From: Glaciihabitans arcticus
GTDB lineage: Bacteria; Actinomycetota; Actinomycetes; Actinomycetales; Microbacteriaceae
Reading direction: 5' to 3'
DNA length: 64,000 nt
Assembly: GCF_004310685.1 (NCBI RefSeq)
Contig: NZ_SISG01000002.1
Location: 62,001-126,000 of the forward strand
The stretch's first letter is position 1, and each line of letters opens with the position of its first letter. Made by a program: the position numbers and the translations under genes. This document shows positions 54,033 to 62,936 of the stretch, in pieces. Below the pieces are notes generated by a model. That model was not told where the DNA came from. It was given only the letters and a program-made list of their open reading frames with translations, and made no database searches.

Positions 54033-55325
54033 ATGAACACACGCAGCACACGCAGGTTGCTCGCGACGGGAGCCATTGCGGCACTCGCACTCGCCGGCAC
54101 CACTGCCTGCGCCCCGGGCCAGCAGAATGCCGACGGCGACGTCGAACTCACCTGGTGGCACAACGGAACCGGTGAGCCGCTCAATGGCTTCTGGCAGTCC
54201 GTCGCCGACGAGTTCGAAGCGGCCAATCCCGGTGTCACGGTCACCATCGAGGCCGTGCAGAATGAGGAACTCCAGCGCACCAAGATTCCCAACGCGCTGC
54301 GCGGCTCGAACCCGCCCGACCTTTTCCAGCAATGGGGAGGCGGCGAACTCGCGGCACAGGTGGAGGCCGGTCGCGTCATGGACATCTCCGACGAGGTCGG
54401 CCCCGAGCTTGACTCCATCGGCGGTTCGGTTGCCGGATGGCAGGTCGACGGCAAGACCTACGGCCTCCCGTTCAGCCTCGGCATCGAAGGCTTCTGGTAC
54501 AACAAGGCCCTGTTCGCCGACGCCGGCATCGAAGGCACGCCGACCACGCTCGACGAGCTCGACGACGCGATCGACAAGCTGAAGGATGCGGATATCACCC
54601 CGGTGGTCGTCGGTGCCGGCGACAAGTGGCCGGCCGCACACTACTGGTACAACTTCGCGTTGAAGTCCTGCTCCCCCGACACGTTGAAGACTGCCGCGGT
54701 CGACCTCGACTTCAGCGATTCCTGCTTCGTCGACGCCGGCGACGACCTCGAGGCGTTCCTCGAGACGGAGCCGTTCCAGGAGGGCTTCCTGGCCACCTCC
54801 GCCCAGAAGGGCGCCACCAGCTCTGCGGGCCTGCTTGCCAACGGCAAGGCCGGCATGGAGCTCATGGGCCACTGGAACCCCGGCCAGATGATGGGACTGA
54901 CGGAGGACGGCAAGGGACTCGGTGACGACCTCGGCTGGTTCAACTTCCCGGCCATTCCCGGTTCATCCGGTGACGCGACCGCTGCCCTCGGTGGCGGTGA
55001 CGGGTTCTCCTGCTCGGTGCAGGCTCCGCCGGAGTGCGTCGACCTGCTCAAGTACATCTCGAGCGTCGACGTGCAGACTCGATTCGCCGAGACCGGCGCG
55101 GGACTCCCGGTGACCGCGGGTGCGGAAGCCGGTGTCAGCGACCCGAACATGCAGGCTCTGCTCGAGGGACGCAACAACGCGACCTACGTGCAGCTCTGGC
55201 TCGACACCTCCTACGGTCCGACGGTCGGTGGTGCCATGAACGACGCGATCGCCAACATGTTCGCCGGCCAGGCCAGCTCGAAGGACATCGTGAAGGCGAT
55301 GAACGACGCTGCTGCGACCCAGTAG
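54033..55325 (+). CDS. Xylo-oligosaccharide ABC transporter substrate-binding lipoprotein (BxlE-like)
   Basis: The 430-residue extracellular solute-binding protein (family 1) begins MNTRSTRRLLATGAIAALAL with a lipoprotein signal ending near ACAPG. Landmarks are ELTWWHNGTGEPLNGFWQSV, DLFQQWGGGELAAQVEAG, GLPFSLGIEGFWYNKALFAD and the C-terminal PECVDLLKYISSVDVQ. GAGAGG lies 8 bases before the ATG, and an upstream start would include the operators. The gene order with two permeases, GH3 and LacI equals the Streptomyces bxlEFGA-R arrangement, so xylobiose or longer xylo-oligosaccharides are the likely cargo. No ATPase gene is in the operon; a shared MsiK-like ATPase encoded elsewhere is expected. 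Confidence 0.88.
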   Translation: MNTRSTRRLLATGAIAALALAGTTACAPGQQNADGDVELTWWHNGTGEPLNGFWQSVADEFEAANPGVTVTIEAVQNEELQRTKIPNALRGSNPPDLFQQWGGGELAAQVEAGRVMDISDEVGPELDSIGGSVAGWQVDGKTYGLPFSLGIEGFWYNKALFADAGIEGTPTTLDELDDAIDKLKDADITPVVVGAGDKWPAAHYWYNFALKSCSPDTLKTAAVDLDFSDSCFVDAGDDLEAFLETEPFQEGFLATSAQKGATSSAGLLANGKAGMELMGHWNPGQMMGLTEDGKGLGDDLGWFNFPAIPGSSGDATAALGGGDGFSCSVQAPPECVDLLKYISSVDVQTRFAETGAGLPVTAGAEAGVSDPNMQALLEGRNNATYVQLWLDTSYGPTVGGAMNDAIANMFAGQASSKDIVKAMNDAAATQ

Positions 55326-55331
55326 GCGAGT

Positions 55332-56360
55332 ATGACGCCCACCGACCCCACCGTGCTCGCCACGGACACCCGTCGGGACAGTGCCGCCGGTCGCGCCAAC
55401 GCGCGGCCGGCGGCCGAGTCCGACACTTCCCCATCGACCCCGACAGTGCGCCGCACCGGCAGAGGCAGCCGACGCAAGAGTCTCGAGATCGTGCTGTTCG
55501 TGGCACCGGCTCTGCTCGTGTACGTAGGCTTCGTGTTGCTGCCCGTTGTGCTCGCCGCCTACTACAGCGTGTACAAGTGGAACGGCCTCGGTCCGCTCGA
55601 AGACTTCGTCGGCCTAGACAACTACACGCGCGCGCTCTCCGACCCGGTGTTCATCGGGGCCATGGGCCATAACCTGTTCTTCGTCGTTGCCTCCCTCGTC
55701 GTGCAGGGCCCCATTGCGATCGGCGTCGCCCTTCTGCTCAACCGCGCCATGAGGGGGCGGTCGATCTTCCGGGTGATCATCTTCATCCCGTATGTGCTCA
55801 GCGAAGTCATCTCGGCGGTCGCCTGGCTGCTCATCCTGCAACCGCAGGGACCGTTTGATGCAGTGATGGAAGCCGTGGGCCTGGGCGACCTGCGCCAGCT
55901 ATGGCTCGCCGATCTCAACGTCGTGATCTGGACGCTGCTCGCCGTGGTCAGTTGGAAGTACGTCGGATTTGCGATCATCCTTTTTCTTGCCGGGCTGCAG
56001 GGTGTGCCCGAGGAGCTCACCGAGGCAGCGCAGATCGACGGCGCGAGCTGGTGGCAGGTGCAACGGCACATCACCATCCCGCTGCTCGGACCAACCATCC
56101 GCATCTGGGCGTTCCTCTCCATCATCGGATCGCTGCAGCTCTTCGACATGGTGTGGGTGATGACCGGCGGTGGACCGGCGAATGCGTCGAGCACGATGGC
56201 CACCTACATGATCCAGTTCGGCTTCCAGCGGTCGCAGCTGGGATTCGGCAGCGCGATAGCGGTCATCCTCTTCGTCATCTCCTTCACCTTCGCGCTCATC
56301 TACCAGCGTTTCGTTCTCCGCCGCGACACCGAGGGTGCACTGACCAGAGGGGTGGGCTGA
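55332..56360 (+). CDS. Sugar ABC transporter permease (MalF/BxlF-like)
   Basis: The 342-residue permease has a long hydrophilic N-terminus (about 45 residues), six membrane helices and the EAA loop EELTEAAQIDGASWWQ (sequence G-VPEELTEAA-IDGA), which docks the ATPase. It belongs to the CUT1 family of oligosaccharide permeases. It begins 6 bases after the binding-protein stop and ends one base before the second permease start. Confidence 0.92.
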   Translation: MTPTDPTVLATDTRRDSAAGRANARPAAESDTSPSTPTVRRTGRGSRRKSLEIVLFVAPALLVYVGFVLLPVVLAAYYSVYKWNGLGPLEDFVGLDNYTRALSDPVFIGAMGHNLFFVVASLVVQGPIAIGVALLLNRAMRGRSIFRVIIFIPYVLSEVISAVAWLLILQPQGPFDAVMEAVGLGDLRQLWLADLNVVIWTLLAVVSWKYVGFAIILFLAGLQGVPEELTEAAQIDGASWWQVQRHITIPLLGPTIRIWAFLSIIGSLQLFDMVWVMTGGGPANASSTMATYMIQFGFQRSQLGFGSAIAVILFVISFTFALIYQRFVLRRDTEGALTRGVG

Positions 56361-56361
56361 G

Positions 56362-57207
56362 ATGTCCCGAACGACCACGGCACGGCGCGGCTTCGACTGG
56401 AGCCAGCCCGTCATCTACCTCGTCGCGCTCCTCGCGGTCGGGCTCACCGTCGCACCGGTGATCTATCTCGTCATCGGCGGGTTCCGCACCACGGGGCAGC
56501 TCACGGCGAACCCGAACGCGCTGCCGGCCCCGTGGGTGCTCGACAACTATGCGAGTGTGCTCGCCTCTCCGACCTTCTGGAGCCAGGCGGCCAACAGCGC
56601 GATCACGGCGCTCGCGACAACCGCGGGAGTCGTGCTGCTCGGCGTGATGGCGGCCTTCGTTCTCGCCCGCTACGAGTTCCGGGCACGCAATGGCCTCTAC
56701 CTGCTGTTCACTGTCGGGCTACTGTTCCCGATCACGGTCGCGATCGTGCCGCTCTACCTCATGCTGCAGAACCTCGGGCTGCTCGGCTCCCTCGCCGGGG
56801 TCATCATTCCGCAGGTCGCTTTCGCACTGCCGGTCACCATCGTGATCCTCGTGCCCTTCCTGCGCGCCATCCCCGGCGAGCTCGAAGACGCGGCGGCTAT
56901 CGACGGCACCAGCCGGATCGGGTTCTTCTTCCGCATCCTGTTGCCGCTATCCGGGCCAGGGCTCGTGACGGTCGGGGTGCTCGCGTTCGTGGGCAGCTGG
57001 AACGCGTACCTACTGCCGCTGCTGGTGCTGAGCGACCCGACGTCGTTCACCCTTCCGCTCGGCGTGCAGGCATTCTCGACGCAGTACTCCCAGGACACCG
57101 CCATGGTGCTCGCCTTCACCTCGCTGGCGATGCTTCCCGCGCTCGTCTTCTTCACCATCGCCGAACGCCGCATCGTCGGCGGCCTCACCGGCGCCGTCAA
57201 AGGATAG
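56362..57207 (+). CDS. Sugar ABC transporter permease (MalG/BxlG-like)
   Basis: The 281-residue permease has six membrane helices and the EAA loop IPGELEDAAAIDGTSRIG, the CUT1 MalG pattern; the C-terminus IAERRIVGGLTGAVKG is also typical of this group. It forms the channel with the preceding permease. The ATG lies one base behind the preceding stop, and the GH3 gene follows after 8 bases, so the genes are translated as one tight unit. Confidence 0.92.
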   Translation: MSRTTTARRGFDWSQPVIYLVALLAVGLTVAPVIYLVIGGFRTTGQLTANPNALPAPWVLDNYASVLASPTFWSQAANSAITALATTAGVVLLGVMAAFVLARYEFRARNGLYLLFTVGLLFPITVAIVPLYLMLQNLGLLGSLAGVIIPQVAFALPVTIVILVPFLRAIPGELEDAAAIDGTSRIGFFFRILLPLSGPGLVTVGVLAFVGSWNAYLLPLLVLSDPTSFTLPLGVQAFSTQYSQDTAMVLAFTSLAMLPALVFFTIAERRIVGGLTGAVKG

Positions 57208-57215
57208 GAACGACG

Positions 57216-59576
57216 TTGAGCACTGCAGCTCCCCCCGTGCCCACGTGGCAGAACACCGATCTCCCCGTCGCGGAGCGCGTCGACGCTCTCGTGGAGCTCA
57301 TGACCCTCGAGGAGAAGGTCGCCCAGCTGGTCGGCGTGTGGGTCGGCGCCTCGACCGAGGGCGGGGATGTCGCGCCGCACCAGCACGACATGGACGACGT
57401 GATCGACCTCGACGCCCTGCTGCCGAACGGTCTCGGGCAGCTCACCCGCCCATTCGGCAGCGCACCCGTCAACGCGGGAACCGGCGCGCTCTCCCTACTG
57501 CGCACCCAGGCCCGCATCGCCCGCGAGGGCAGGTTCGGCATCCCGGCAGTCGCCCATGAGGAGTGCCTCGCCGGCTTCGCCGCGTGGGGCGCGACCGCCT
57601 ATCCGGTGCCCCTGTCGTGGGGCGCGACCTTCCATCCGCAATTGATCGAGAGGATGTCGCGGCGCATCGGTTCCGACATGCGCTCCGTCGGTATCCACCA
57701 GGGCCTCGCCCCCGTGCTGGACGTGGTGCGCGACGCGCGCTGGGGACGAGTCGAGGAAACCATCGGCGAGGACCCGTACCTCGTGGGCTCGATCGGTGCG
57801 GCCTACGTGCGCGGTCTCGAATCGGCCGGCATCGTCGCAACGCTCAAACATTTCGTCGGCTACTCGGCATCCAAGGCCGGGCGCAACCTCGCCCCGGTCT
57901 CGGTCGGTCCGCGCGAGCTCGCCGACGTGCTGCTTCCCCCGTTCGAGATGGTGCTCCGCGAGGGCGGACCGCGCTCGGTCATGCACGCGTATACCGACAT
58001 CGACGGCGTTCCCGCCGCCGCCGACGCCGAGCTGCTCACCGGACTGTTGCGCGACGCCTGGGGCTTCGAGGGAACCGTGGTCGCCGACTACTTCGGCGTC
58101 GCGTTCCTCAAGCTCCTGCACGGCGTCGCGGGAACCTGGGCCGAGGCCGCGGGTCTCGCCCTCGAGGCAGGGGTCGACGTCGAGCTGCCCACCGTAAAGA
58201 CCTTCGGGCCTCCGCTCATCGACGCCGTGCGCAAGGGCGCCATCGACGAGGGCCTCGTGGATCGTGCACTGCGCCGGGTACTCCTGCAGAAGGCCGGACT
58301 CGGACTGCTCGACACAGACTGGTCGCCCGTTCCTCCCGCGCTCGTCGGCGTCGACCTGGACGATTCGGGCGCCGTGGCCGCGGCAATCGACCTCGACTCG
58401 GCCGACAACCGAGAGCTCGCCGGTCTCATCGCCGAGCAGTCGGTCGTGCTGCTCACCAACAACGGCATCCTGCCCCTCGGCCGCCCGTCTCGGATCGCGG
58501 CGATCGGGCCAACCTCGAACGACCCCTTTGCGGTGCTCGGCTGCTATTCCTTTCCCGCCCACGTCGGCGTGCAGCACCCGGGAGTCGCCGTCGGCATCGA
58601 GCTACCTACTCTGCTCGAATCGCTGAGCGCCGAGTTCGGCGCAGTCGACTATGCCCTCGGCACCACGATCGACGGCGGCGAGACCGCCAGCATCGAGGCG
58701 GCCGTCACCGCAGCGAGAACGGCGGATGTCGCGATCGTCGCTCTCGGCGACCGGGCCGGGCTGTTCGGTCGCGGCACAAGCGGCGAGGGCTGCGACGCGG
58801 AATCCCTCGCGCTGCCCGGCAGCCAGCAGCAGCTGCTCGACGCGGTGCTCGCCACCGGCACCCCGACCATCGTGGTGCTGCTCGCCGGGCGGCCGTACGC
58901 ACTCGGCCGTGCCGTCACGGAGGCCGCCGCCATCGTGCAGACGTTCTTCCCCGGCCAGGAAGGGACGCGCGCCATCGCCGGAGTGCTGAGCGGCCGGGTG
59001 AATCCCGGAGGCCGGCTCCCGGTGAGCGTTCCCGCGCTTCCGGGCGCCCAGCCGTCGACCTACCTCGCCGCCCATCTCGCCGGCCCCACCGAGGTCTCGA
59101 ACATCGACCCCAGCGCGGCGTTCCCGTTCGGACACGGGCTCGGCTATGCGGCGTTCGAATGGGAAGCTCTCGAACATGGGCCGTCGACTGTTCCGATCGA
59201 CAGTTCGGCCACCCTCGCCCTCCGGTTGCGCAACACCGGCGACCGCGCCGGCACCGAGGTCGTGCAGCTGTACCTGCACGATCCCGTCGCCTCGATCGTG
59301 CGACCCGCGCAACGACTGCTCGGCTTCCTCCGTCTCGAACTCGCCGCCGGGCAGGAGGTCGATATCTCGGTCGACGTTCCCGCCGAGCTCGCGAACTTCA
59401 CCGCGCGCGGCGGCGTGCGCATCGTCGAGCCCGGGGAACTCGTGCTCGGGCTGGGGCGGTCAAGTGGGGACATCCCGATCACGCAGCGCATCGACGTCGT
59501 CGGCCCGGCGCGCACTGTCGGCTTCGACCGCCTGCTGCACCCGACCTTCACCGAACTGGTGCGGCGCGGGTCATGA
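57216..59576 (+). CDS. GH3 beta-xylosidase/beta-glucosidase, cytoplasmic (BxlA-like)
   Basis: The 786-residue glycoside hydrolase family 3 enzyme has the TIM-barrel domain with the nucleophile Asp291 in GTVVADYFGVAFL and conserved WGRVEETIGEDPYLVG and VATLKHFVGYSASKAGRN, a second alpha/beta domain (VLLTNNGILPLG, FFPGQEGTRAIAGVLSGRVN), and a C-terminal fibronectin-III-like domain (RNTGDRAGTEVVQLYLHD). There is no signal peptide, so imported oligosaccharides are split inside the cell. The start seems to be TTG at 57216 with AGGATAGGA upstream. The operon context favours xylosidase activity. The stop overlaps the GH10 start as ATGA. Confidence 0.9.
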   Translation: MSTAAPPVPTWQNTDLPVAERVDALVELMTLEEKVAQLVGVWVGASTEGGDVAPHQHDMDDVIDLDALLPNGLGQLTRPFGSAPVNAGTGALSLLRTQARIAREGRFGIPAVAHEECLAGFAAWGATAYPVPLSWGATFHPQLIERMSRRIGSDMRSVGIHQGLAPVLDVVRDARWGRVEETIGEDPYLVGSIGAAYVRGLESAGIVATLKHFVGYSASKAGRNLAPVSVGPRELADVLLPPFEMVLREGGPRSVMHAYTDIDGVPAAADAELLTGLLRDAWGFEGTVVADYFGVAFLKLLHGVAGTWAEAAGLALEAGVDVELPTVKTFGPPLIDAVRKGAIDEGLVDRALRRVLLQKAGLGLLDTDWSPVPPALVGVDLDDSGAVAAAIDLDSADNRELAGLIAEQSVVLLTNNGILPLGRPSRIAAIGPTSNDPFAVLGCYSFPAHVGVQHPGVAVGIELPTLLESLSAEFGAVDYALGTTIDGGETASIEAAVTAARTADVAIVALGDRAGLFGRGTSGEGCDAESLALPGSQQQLLDAVLATGTPTIVVLLAGRPYALGRAVTEAAAIVQTFFPGQEGTRAIAGVLSGRVNPGGRLPVSVPALPGAQPSTYLAAHLAGPTEVSNIDPSAAFPFGHGLGYAAFEWEALEHGPSTVPIDSSATLALRLRNTGDRAGTEVVQLYLHDPVASIVRPAQRLLGFLRLELAAGQEVDISVDVPAELANFTARGGVRIVEPGELVLGLGRSSGDIPITQRIDVVGPARTVGFDRLLHPTFTELVRRGS

Positions 59577-60856
59577 CGGTCGTCACGCAGTTCGATACCT
59601 CGGTGCGGCACCGCCTGGGCCAGGCAGTCGTCACGGTGTGCGATGCGTCTGGGCAGCCGCTGCCCGACCGCACCGTGCACCTCGAGCAGAAGCGGCACGC
59701 CTTCGCCTTCGGCAACATCGGCTTCGATTTCCTCGACCTGGCGAGTCGGGATGACGACCTCGGACCCTCGACGAGCCCCGCCTTCGGCCGCCCGTCCGCC
59801 GACCTCGAGGGTCTCGCCGACCTCTGGCTCGACCTGTTCAACACCGCGACCCTTCCGTTCTACTGGAGCGGCTTTGAACCGAGACCGGGCCACACCGACA
59901 CCCGTCGCCTGCTGCGTTCCGCGCGCTGGTTCGCCGACCGCGGTGTGAGACTCAAGGGTCACCCGCTCGTCTGGCACACCCTCTCCCCCGACTGGCTGCT
60001 CGAGCTGTCGCTCGACGAGGTCGAGCTCGCACAGCGGCTTCGTGTGCGCCGAGAGGTCTCCGACTTCGCCGGGCTGATCGACACGTGGGATGCGATCAAC
60101 GAGGCCGTGATCATGCCCGTCTTCGACCGCCAGGCGAACGCGATCACCGCTCTGAGCCGTGACGTGGGCCGCATACCCATGATCCGACTCGCGGTCGAGG
60201 AGGCCCGCGCCGCTAATCCCGCCGCGACCCTGCTCATCAATGACTTCGACCTGTCGTCAGCCTACGAGGTGCTCATCGAGGCCGTGCTCGAGGCTGCGAT
60301 CCCGATCGACGGAATCGGCCTGCAGACCCACATGCACCAGGGCTATCGGGGCGAGGACGCCATCGCGGAGATTCTCGAGCGCTTCGCACGCTACGAGTTG
60401 CCGCTGCACCTCACCGAGACCACGCTGCTCTCGGGCGACCTCATGCCGCCCGGGATCGAAGATCTCAACGACTACCACGTTGATTCCTGGCCATCCACCG
60501 AGGCAGGCGAGGAGAGACAGGCCGAGGAGATGGTGCGCCACTATCGCTCGCTGCTCGCGCACCCCGCCGTCGCATCGGTCACCTACTGGGGTTTCACCGA
60601 TGCGGGCGCCTGGCTCGGAGCGCCGGTCGGACTCGTACGCGCGGACGGCACACCCAAGCCGTCCTACGAGGCGATGCGGTCACTGCTCAAGGATGAGTGG
60701 TGGCTCGGGCCGACCACGCTGCGCACCGACCGGCTCGGACGAGTCGCCGTCGAGGCCTTCGCGGGAGACTTCGAGGTGCGCGTGCGCGGGCGGGTCGTCG
60801 ACGTGCAGCTGCGGGCGGGCGAAACGTCATCCATCGACATCATGATCGAAGGCTGA
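59573..60856 (+). CDS. GH10 endo-beta-1,4-xylanase without signal peptide
   Basis: The 427-residue protein has the GH10 barrel: KGHPLVWHTLSPDWL, acid/base Glu177 in DTWDAINEAV, IDGIGLQTHMHQGY, and nucleophile Glu282 in LHLTETTLLSGD, then VTYWGFTDAGAWLGAPVGLV. The first 55 residues form a short beta-rich N-terminal part (VTVCDASGQPLPDRTVHLEQ), as in some GH10 proteins that carry an extra sandwich domain. No signal peptide is visible, so it should act on imported xylo-oligosaccharides in the cytoplasm. The start overlaps the GH3 stop by 4 bases, and its 3' end overlaps the convergent LacI gene by 17 bases. Confidence 0.9.
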   Translation: MTVVTQFDTSVRHRLGQAVVTVCDASGQPLPDRTVHLEQKRHAFAFGNIGFDFLDLASRDDDLGPSTSPAFGRPSADLEGLADLWLDLFNTATLPFYWSGFEPRPGHTDTRRLLRSARWFADRGVRLKGHPLVWHTLSPDWLLELSLDEVELAQRLRVRREVSDFAGLIDTWDAINEAVIMPVFDRQANAITALSRDVGRIPMIRLAVEEARAANPAATLLINDFDLSSAYEVLIEAVLEAAIPIDGIGLQTHMHQGYRGEDAIAEILERFARYELPLHLTETTLLSGDLMPPGIEDLNDYHVDSWPSTEAGEERQAEEMVRHYRSLLAHPAVASVTYWGFTDAGAWLGAPVGLVRADGTPKPSYEAMRSLLKDEWWLGPTTLRTDRLGRVAVEAFAGDFEVRVRGRVVDVQLRAGETSSIDIMIEG

Positions 60857-61862
60857 GCGGGCCCGTCGACTCGCGCGCCACGAGCTGCGGCGCAGGGTGC
60901 GGGGCCTCCTCGAGGGTGCCGTCGAGGATGAGTTCGAGCAGCGTCGACATGACCGTGCGGCCGAGCTCGGAGAAGTCCTGCCGGATCGTCGTGAGCGGCG
61001 GGCTGAAGTGCTCGGCCTCGGGGATGTCGTCGAACCCGATCACACTCACGTCGCCCGGGATCGAGACACCGGCCTGGCCGAGCGCGTGCATCGCGCCGAG
61101 CGCCATCTGGTCGTTGCCCGCGAAGATCCCCGTGAAGCCACCGGCACGCGCGAGCTGCTGCCCGACCCGGTATCCGCTCGCGGGTGACCAGTCACCGACG
61201 AGCGGCTCGCGTGCCACCAGGCCATGCTCGGAGAGCGCAGCACGCCAGCCCCGCACGCGCTCCGTCGCATCCATTGAGTGGTCGGGGCCGGCGAGATGCA
61301 CGATCTCGCGATGCCCGAGCTCGATGAGGTGCATCGTCGCGTCGTAGGCGCCCTGGTACTGGTCGATCGAGACACTGTGGAAACCGAGGCGACCCGAACT
61401 CTCCACGGCGACGAGCGGCACACCGAGGTCGATTCCCTGGATCGCCTCGAGCGCTCCACGGTGGGCGGCGATCAACACGAGCCCCTCGACGTTCTGGCTG
61501 AGCAGCAGGTCGACGGACTGGCGCATCGATGCGGAGTCGGCCTCAAGCATGCTCGTGATGCTCACGAGATAGCGGGCCTTGCGCGCCGCCTCGTTGAAGC
61601 CGATGAGCGTACTGGATGGCCCGTAGTCCGGGCTACCCGTGGTGATCAGGCCGATCGTGCGCGACCTGCGAGTCACGAGCGAACGGGCAGCGGTCGACGG
61701 GCGGTACCGCAGCTGCTTGATGGCGTCCTCGACGCGCTGCCGGGTCGCGGGGCGCACGTTGGGAAGGTTGTTGACGACGCGCGAGACGGTCTGGTGGGAG
61801 ACCCCGGCGAGGCGCGCGACATCGAAGATGTTCGCGACGCGTGCCCTGTCTTCTGTACTCAC
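60840..61862 (-). CDS. LacI-family transcriptional regulator
   Basis: The 340-residue regulator starts with GTG and has the helix-turn-helix ANIFDVARLAGVSHQTVSRV and hinge VEDAIKQLRYRPSTAARSLV, then an effector domain (GLITTGSPDYGPSSTLIGFN, AMHALGQAGVSIPGDVSVIG, FDDIPEAEHFSPPLTTI). It lies 66 bases behind two ribose/galactofuranose-type permease genes on the same strand and is a likely regulator of that transporter, though the convergent GH10 operon is adjacent as well. The 3' ends of this gene and the GH10 gene overlap by 17 bases. Confidence 0.9.
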   Translation of the reverse strand: MSTEDRARVANIFDVARLAGVSHQTVSRVVNNLPNVRPATRQRVEDAIKQLRYRPSTAARSLVTRRSRTIGLITTGSPDYGPSSTLIGFNEAARKARYLVSITSMLEADSASMRQSVDLLLSQNVEGLVLIAAHRGALEAIQGIDLGVPLVAVESSGRLGFHSVSIDQYQGAYDATMHLIELGHREIVHLAGPDHSMDATERVRGWRAALSEHGLVAREPLVGDWSPASGYRVGQQLARAGGFTGIFAGNDQMALGAMHALGQAGVSIPGDVSVIGFDDIPEAEHFSPPLTTIRQDFSELGRTVMSTLLELILDGTLEEAPHPAPQLVARESTGPLSLRS

Positions 61863-61928
61863 CGAACTCGTTGGCCCCCGGATTGTTCGCAGCAGGTCTC
61901 GCCGCTACCCAACTTTATTGGCTGCACG

Positions 61929-62936
61929 TCACTTGCGTCGCGCGGTGAGAACCCGCTGCAGCACGATGAAGACGAGCAGCAGTCCGCCGATGACGATCTT
62001 CGTCCACCACGAACTGAGCGTGCCCTCGAAGCTGATGATGGTCTGGATGATGCCGAGCAGCAGCACGCCCAGCAGCGAACCGAGTACGAACCCGTAGCCA
62101 CCCGTGAGCAGGGTGCCGCCGATGACGACTGCTGCGATCGCGTCGAGCTCCATGCCGACGGCCGTGAGGCTGTAGCCCGAAAGCGTATAGAAGGTGAAGA
62201 GCACCCCGGCGACCGCCGAGCAGAAGCCGCTGATCACGTAGACGAGCACCTTGGTGCGCGAGACCGGGAGGCCCATGAGCATCGCCGAGTGCTCACCGCC
62301 GCCGATCGCGTACACGGTGCGACCGGTGCGCGTGTAGTGCAGCACAAGGAACCCGATGGCGACGACGACGAGCGCGATGATCACGCTCGGCGTGATCGAC
62401 ATACGATCCGCGATCGGGATGCGGGTGTTCGCCATCGCGGTGAAGAACGGATCGGTGATCGAGATCGAGTTGAGGCTGATCACGTAGCAGAGCCCCCGCG
62501 CGAGGAACATCGCGGCGAGCGTCACGATGAACGGTTGGATCTGGAAGTAGTGGATCACGAGCCCGCTCAGCAGTCCGATCGTCGAACCCGCGACGAGCAC
62601 GATCGCGATGATGACCATCGGTGGCCAGCCGTCGCGCGCGAGCGAGGCCGCGATCATGGTCGAGAGGGCGACGACAGAGCCGACCGAGAGGTCGATGCCT
62701 CCGGTGAGGATGACGAACGTCATCCCGACTGCCAAAACGATGAGGAACGCGTTGTCCACGAAGAGGTTGAGGATCACCTGGCCGCTCGCGAAGTTGCGGT
62801 ACCGGCTGGCGCCGACTCCGAACATCACGACCAGCAGCACGAAGGTCACGATCACCGAGGAGAACTTCGACGACGGGATGAACCGCGAGACGCCGATGCG
62901 TTCGAGGAAGGCCGGGGCCACGGGTGTTGTGGTCAT
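61929..62936 (-). CDS. yjfF: Sugar ABC transporter permease (YjfF-like)
   Basis: The 335-residue permease of the ribose/galactofuranose type has nine or ten helices and the family blocks VGMTFVILTGGIDLSVGSVV and MELDAIAAVVIGGTLLTGGY followed by GFVLGSLLG. Its opening (MTTTPVAPAFLERIGVSRFI) and sequence match YjfF of the YtfQRT-YjfF galactofuranose transporter. The ATG overlaps the preceding permease stop as ATGA. The gene order permease-permease-LacI suggests binding-protein and ATPase genes beyond the right edge. Galactofuranose or arabinofuranose are possible substrates. Confidence 0.86.
   Translation of the reverse strand: MTTTPVAPAFLERIGVSRFIPSSKFSSVIVTFVLLVVMFGVGASRYRNFASGQVILNLFVDNAFLIVLAVGMTFVILTGGIDLSVGSVVALSTMIAASLARDGWPPMVIIAIVLVAGSTIGLLSGLVIHYFQIQPFIVTLAAMFLARGLCYVISLNSISITDPFFTAMANTRIPIADRMSITPSVIIALVVVAIGFLVLHYTRTGRTVYAIGGGEHSAMLMGLPVSRTKVLVYVISGFCSAVAGVLFTFYTLSGYSLTAVGMELDAIAAVVIGGTLLTGGYGFVLGSLLGVLLLGIIQTIISFEGTLSSWWTKIVIGGLLLVFIVLQRVLTARRK

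Noticed and set aside
57563-59572. Possible N-terminal extension of the GH10 gene by about 670 residues
   Set aside because: The extension is the out-of-frame shadow of the GH3 gene, extremely Arg-rich; the GH10 domain begins after the ATG at 59573, which overlaps the GH3 stop.
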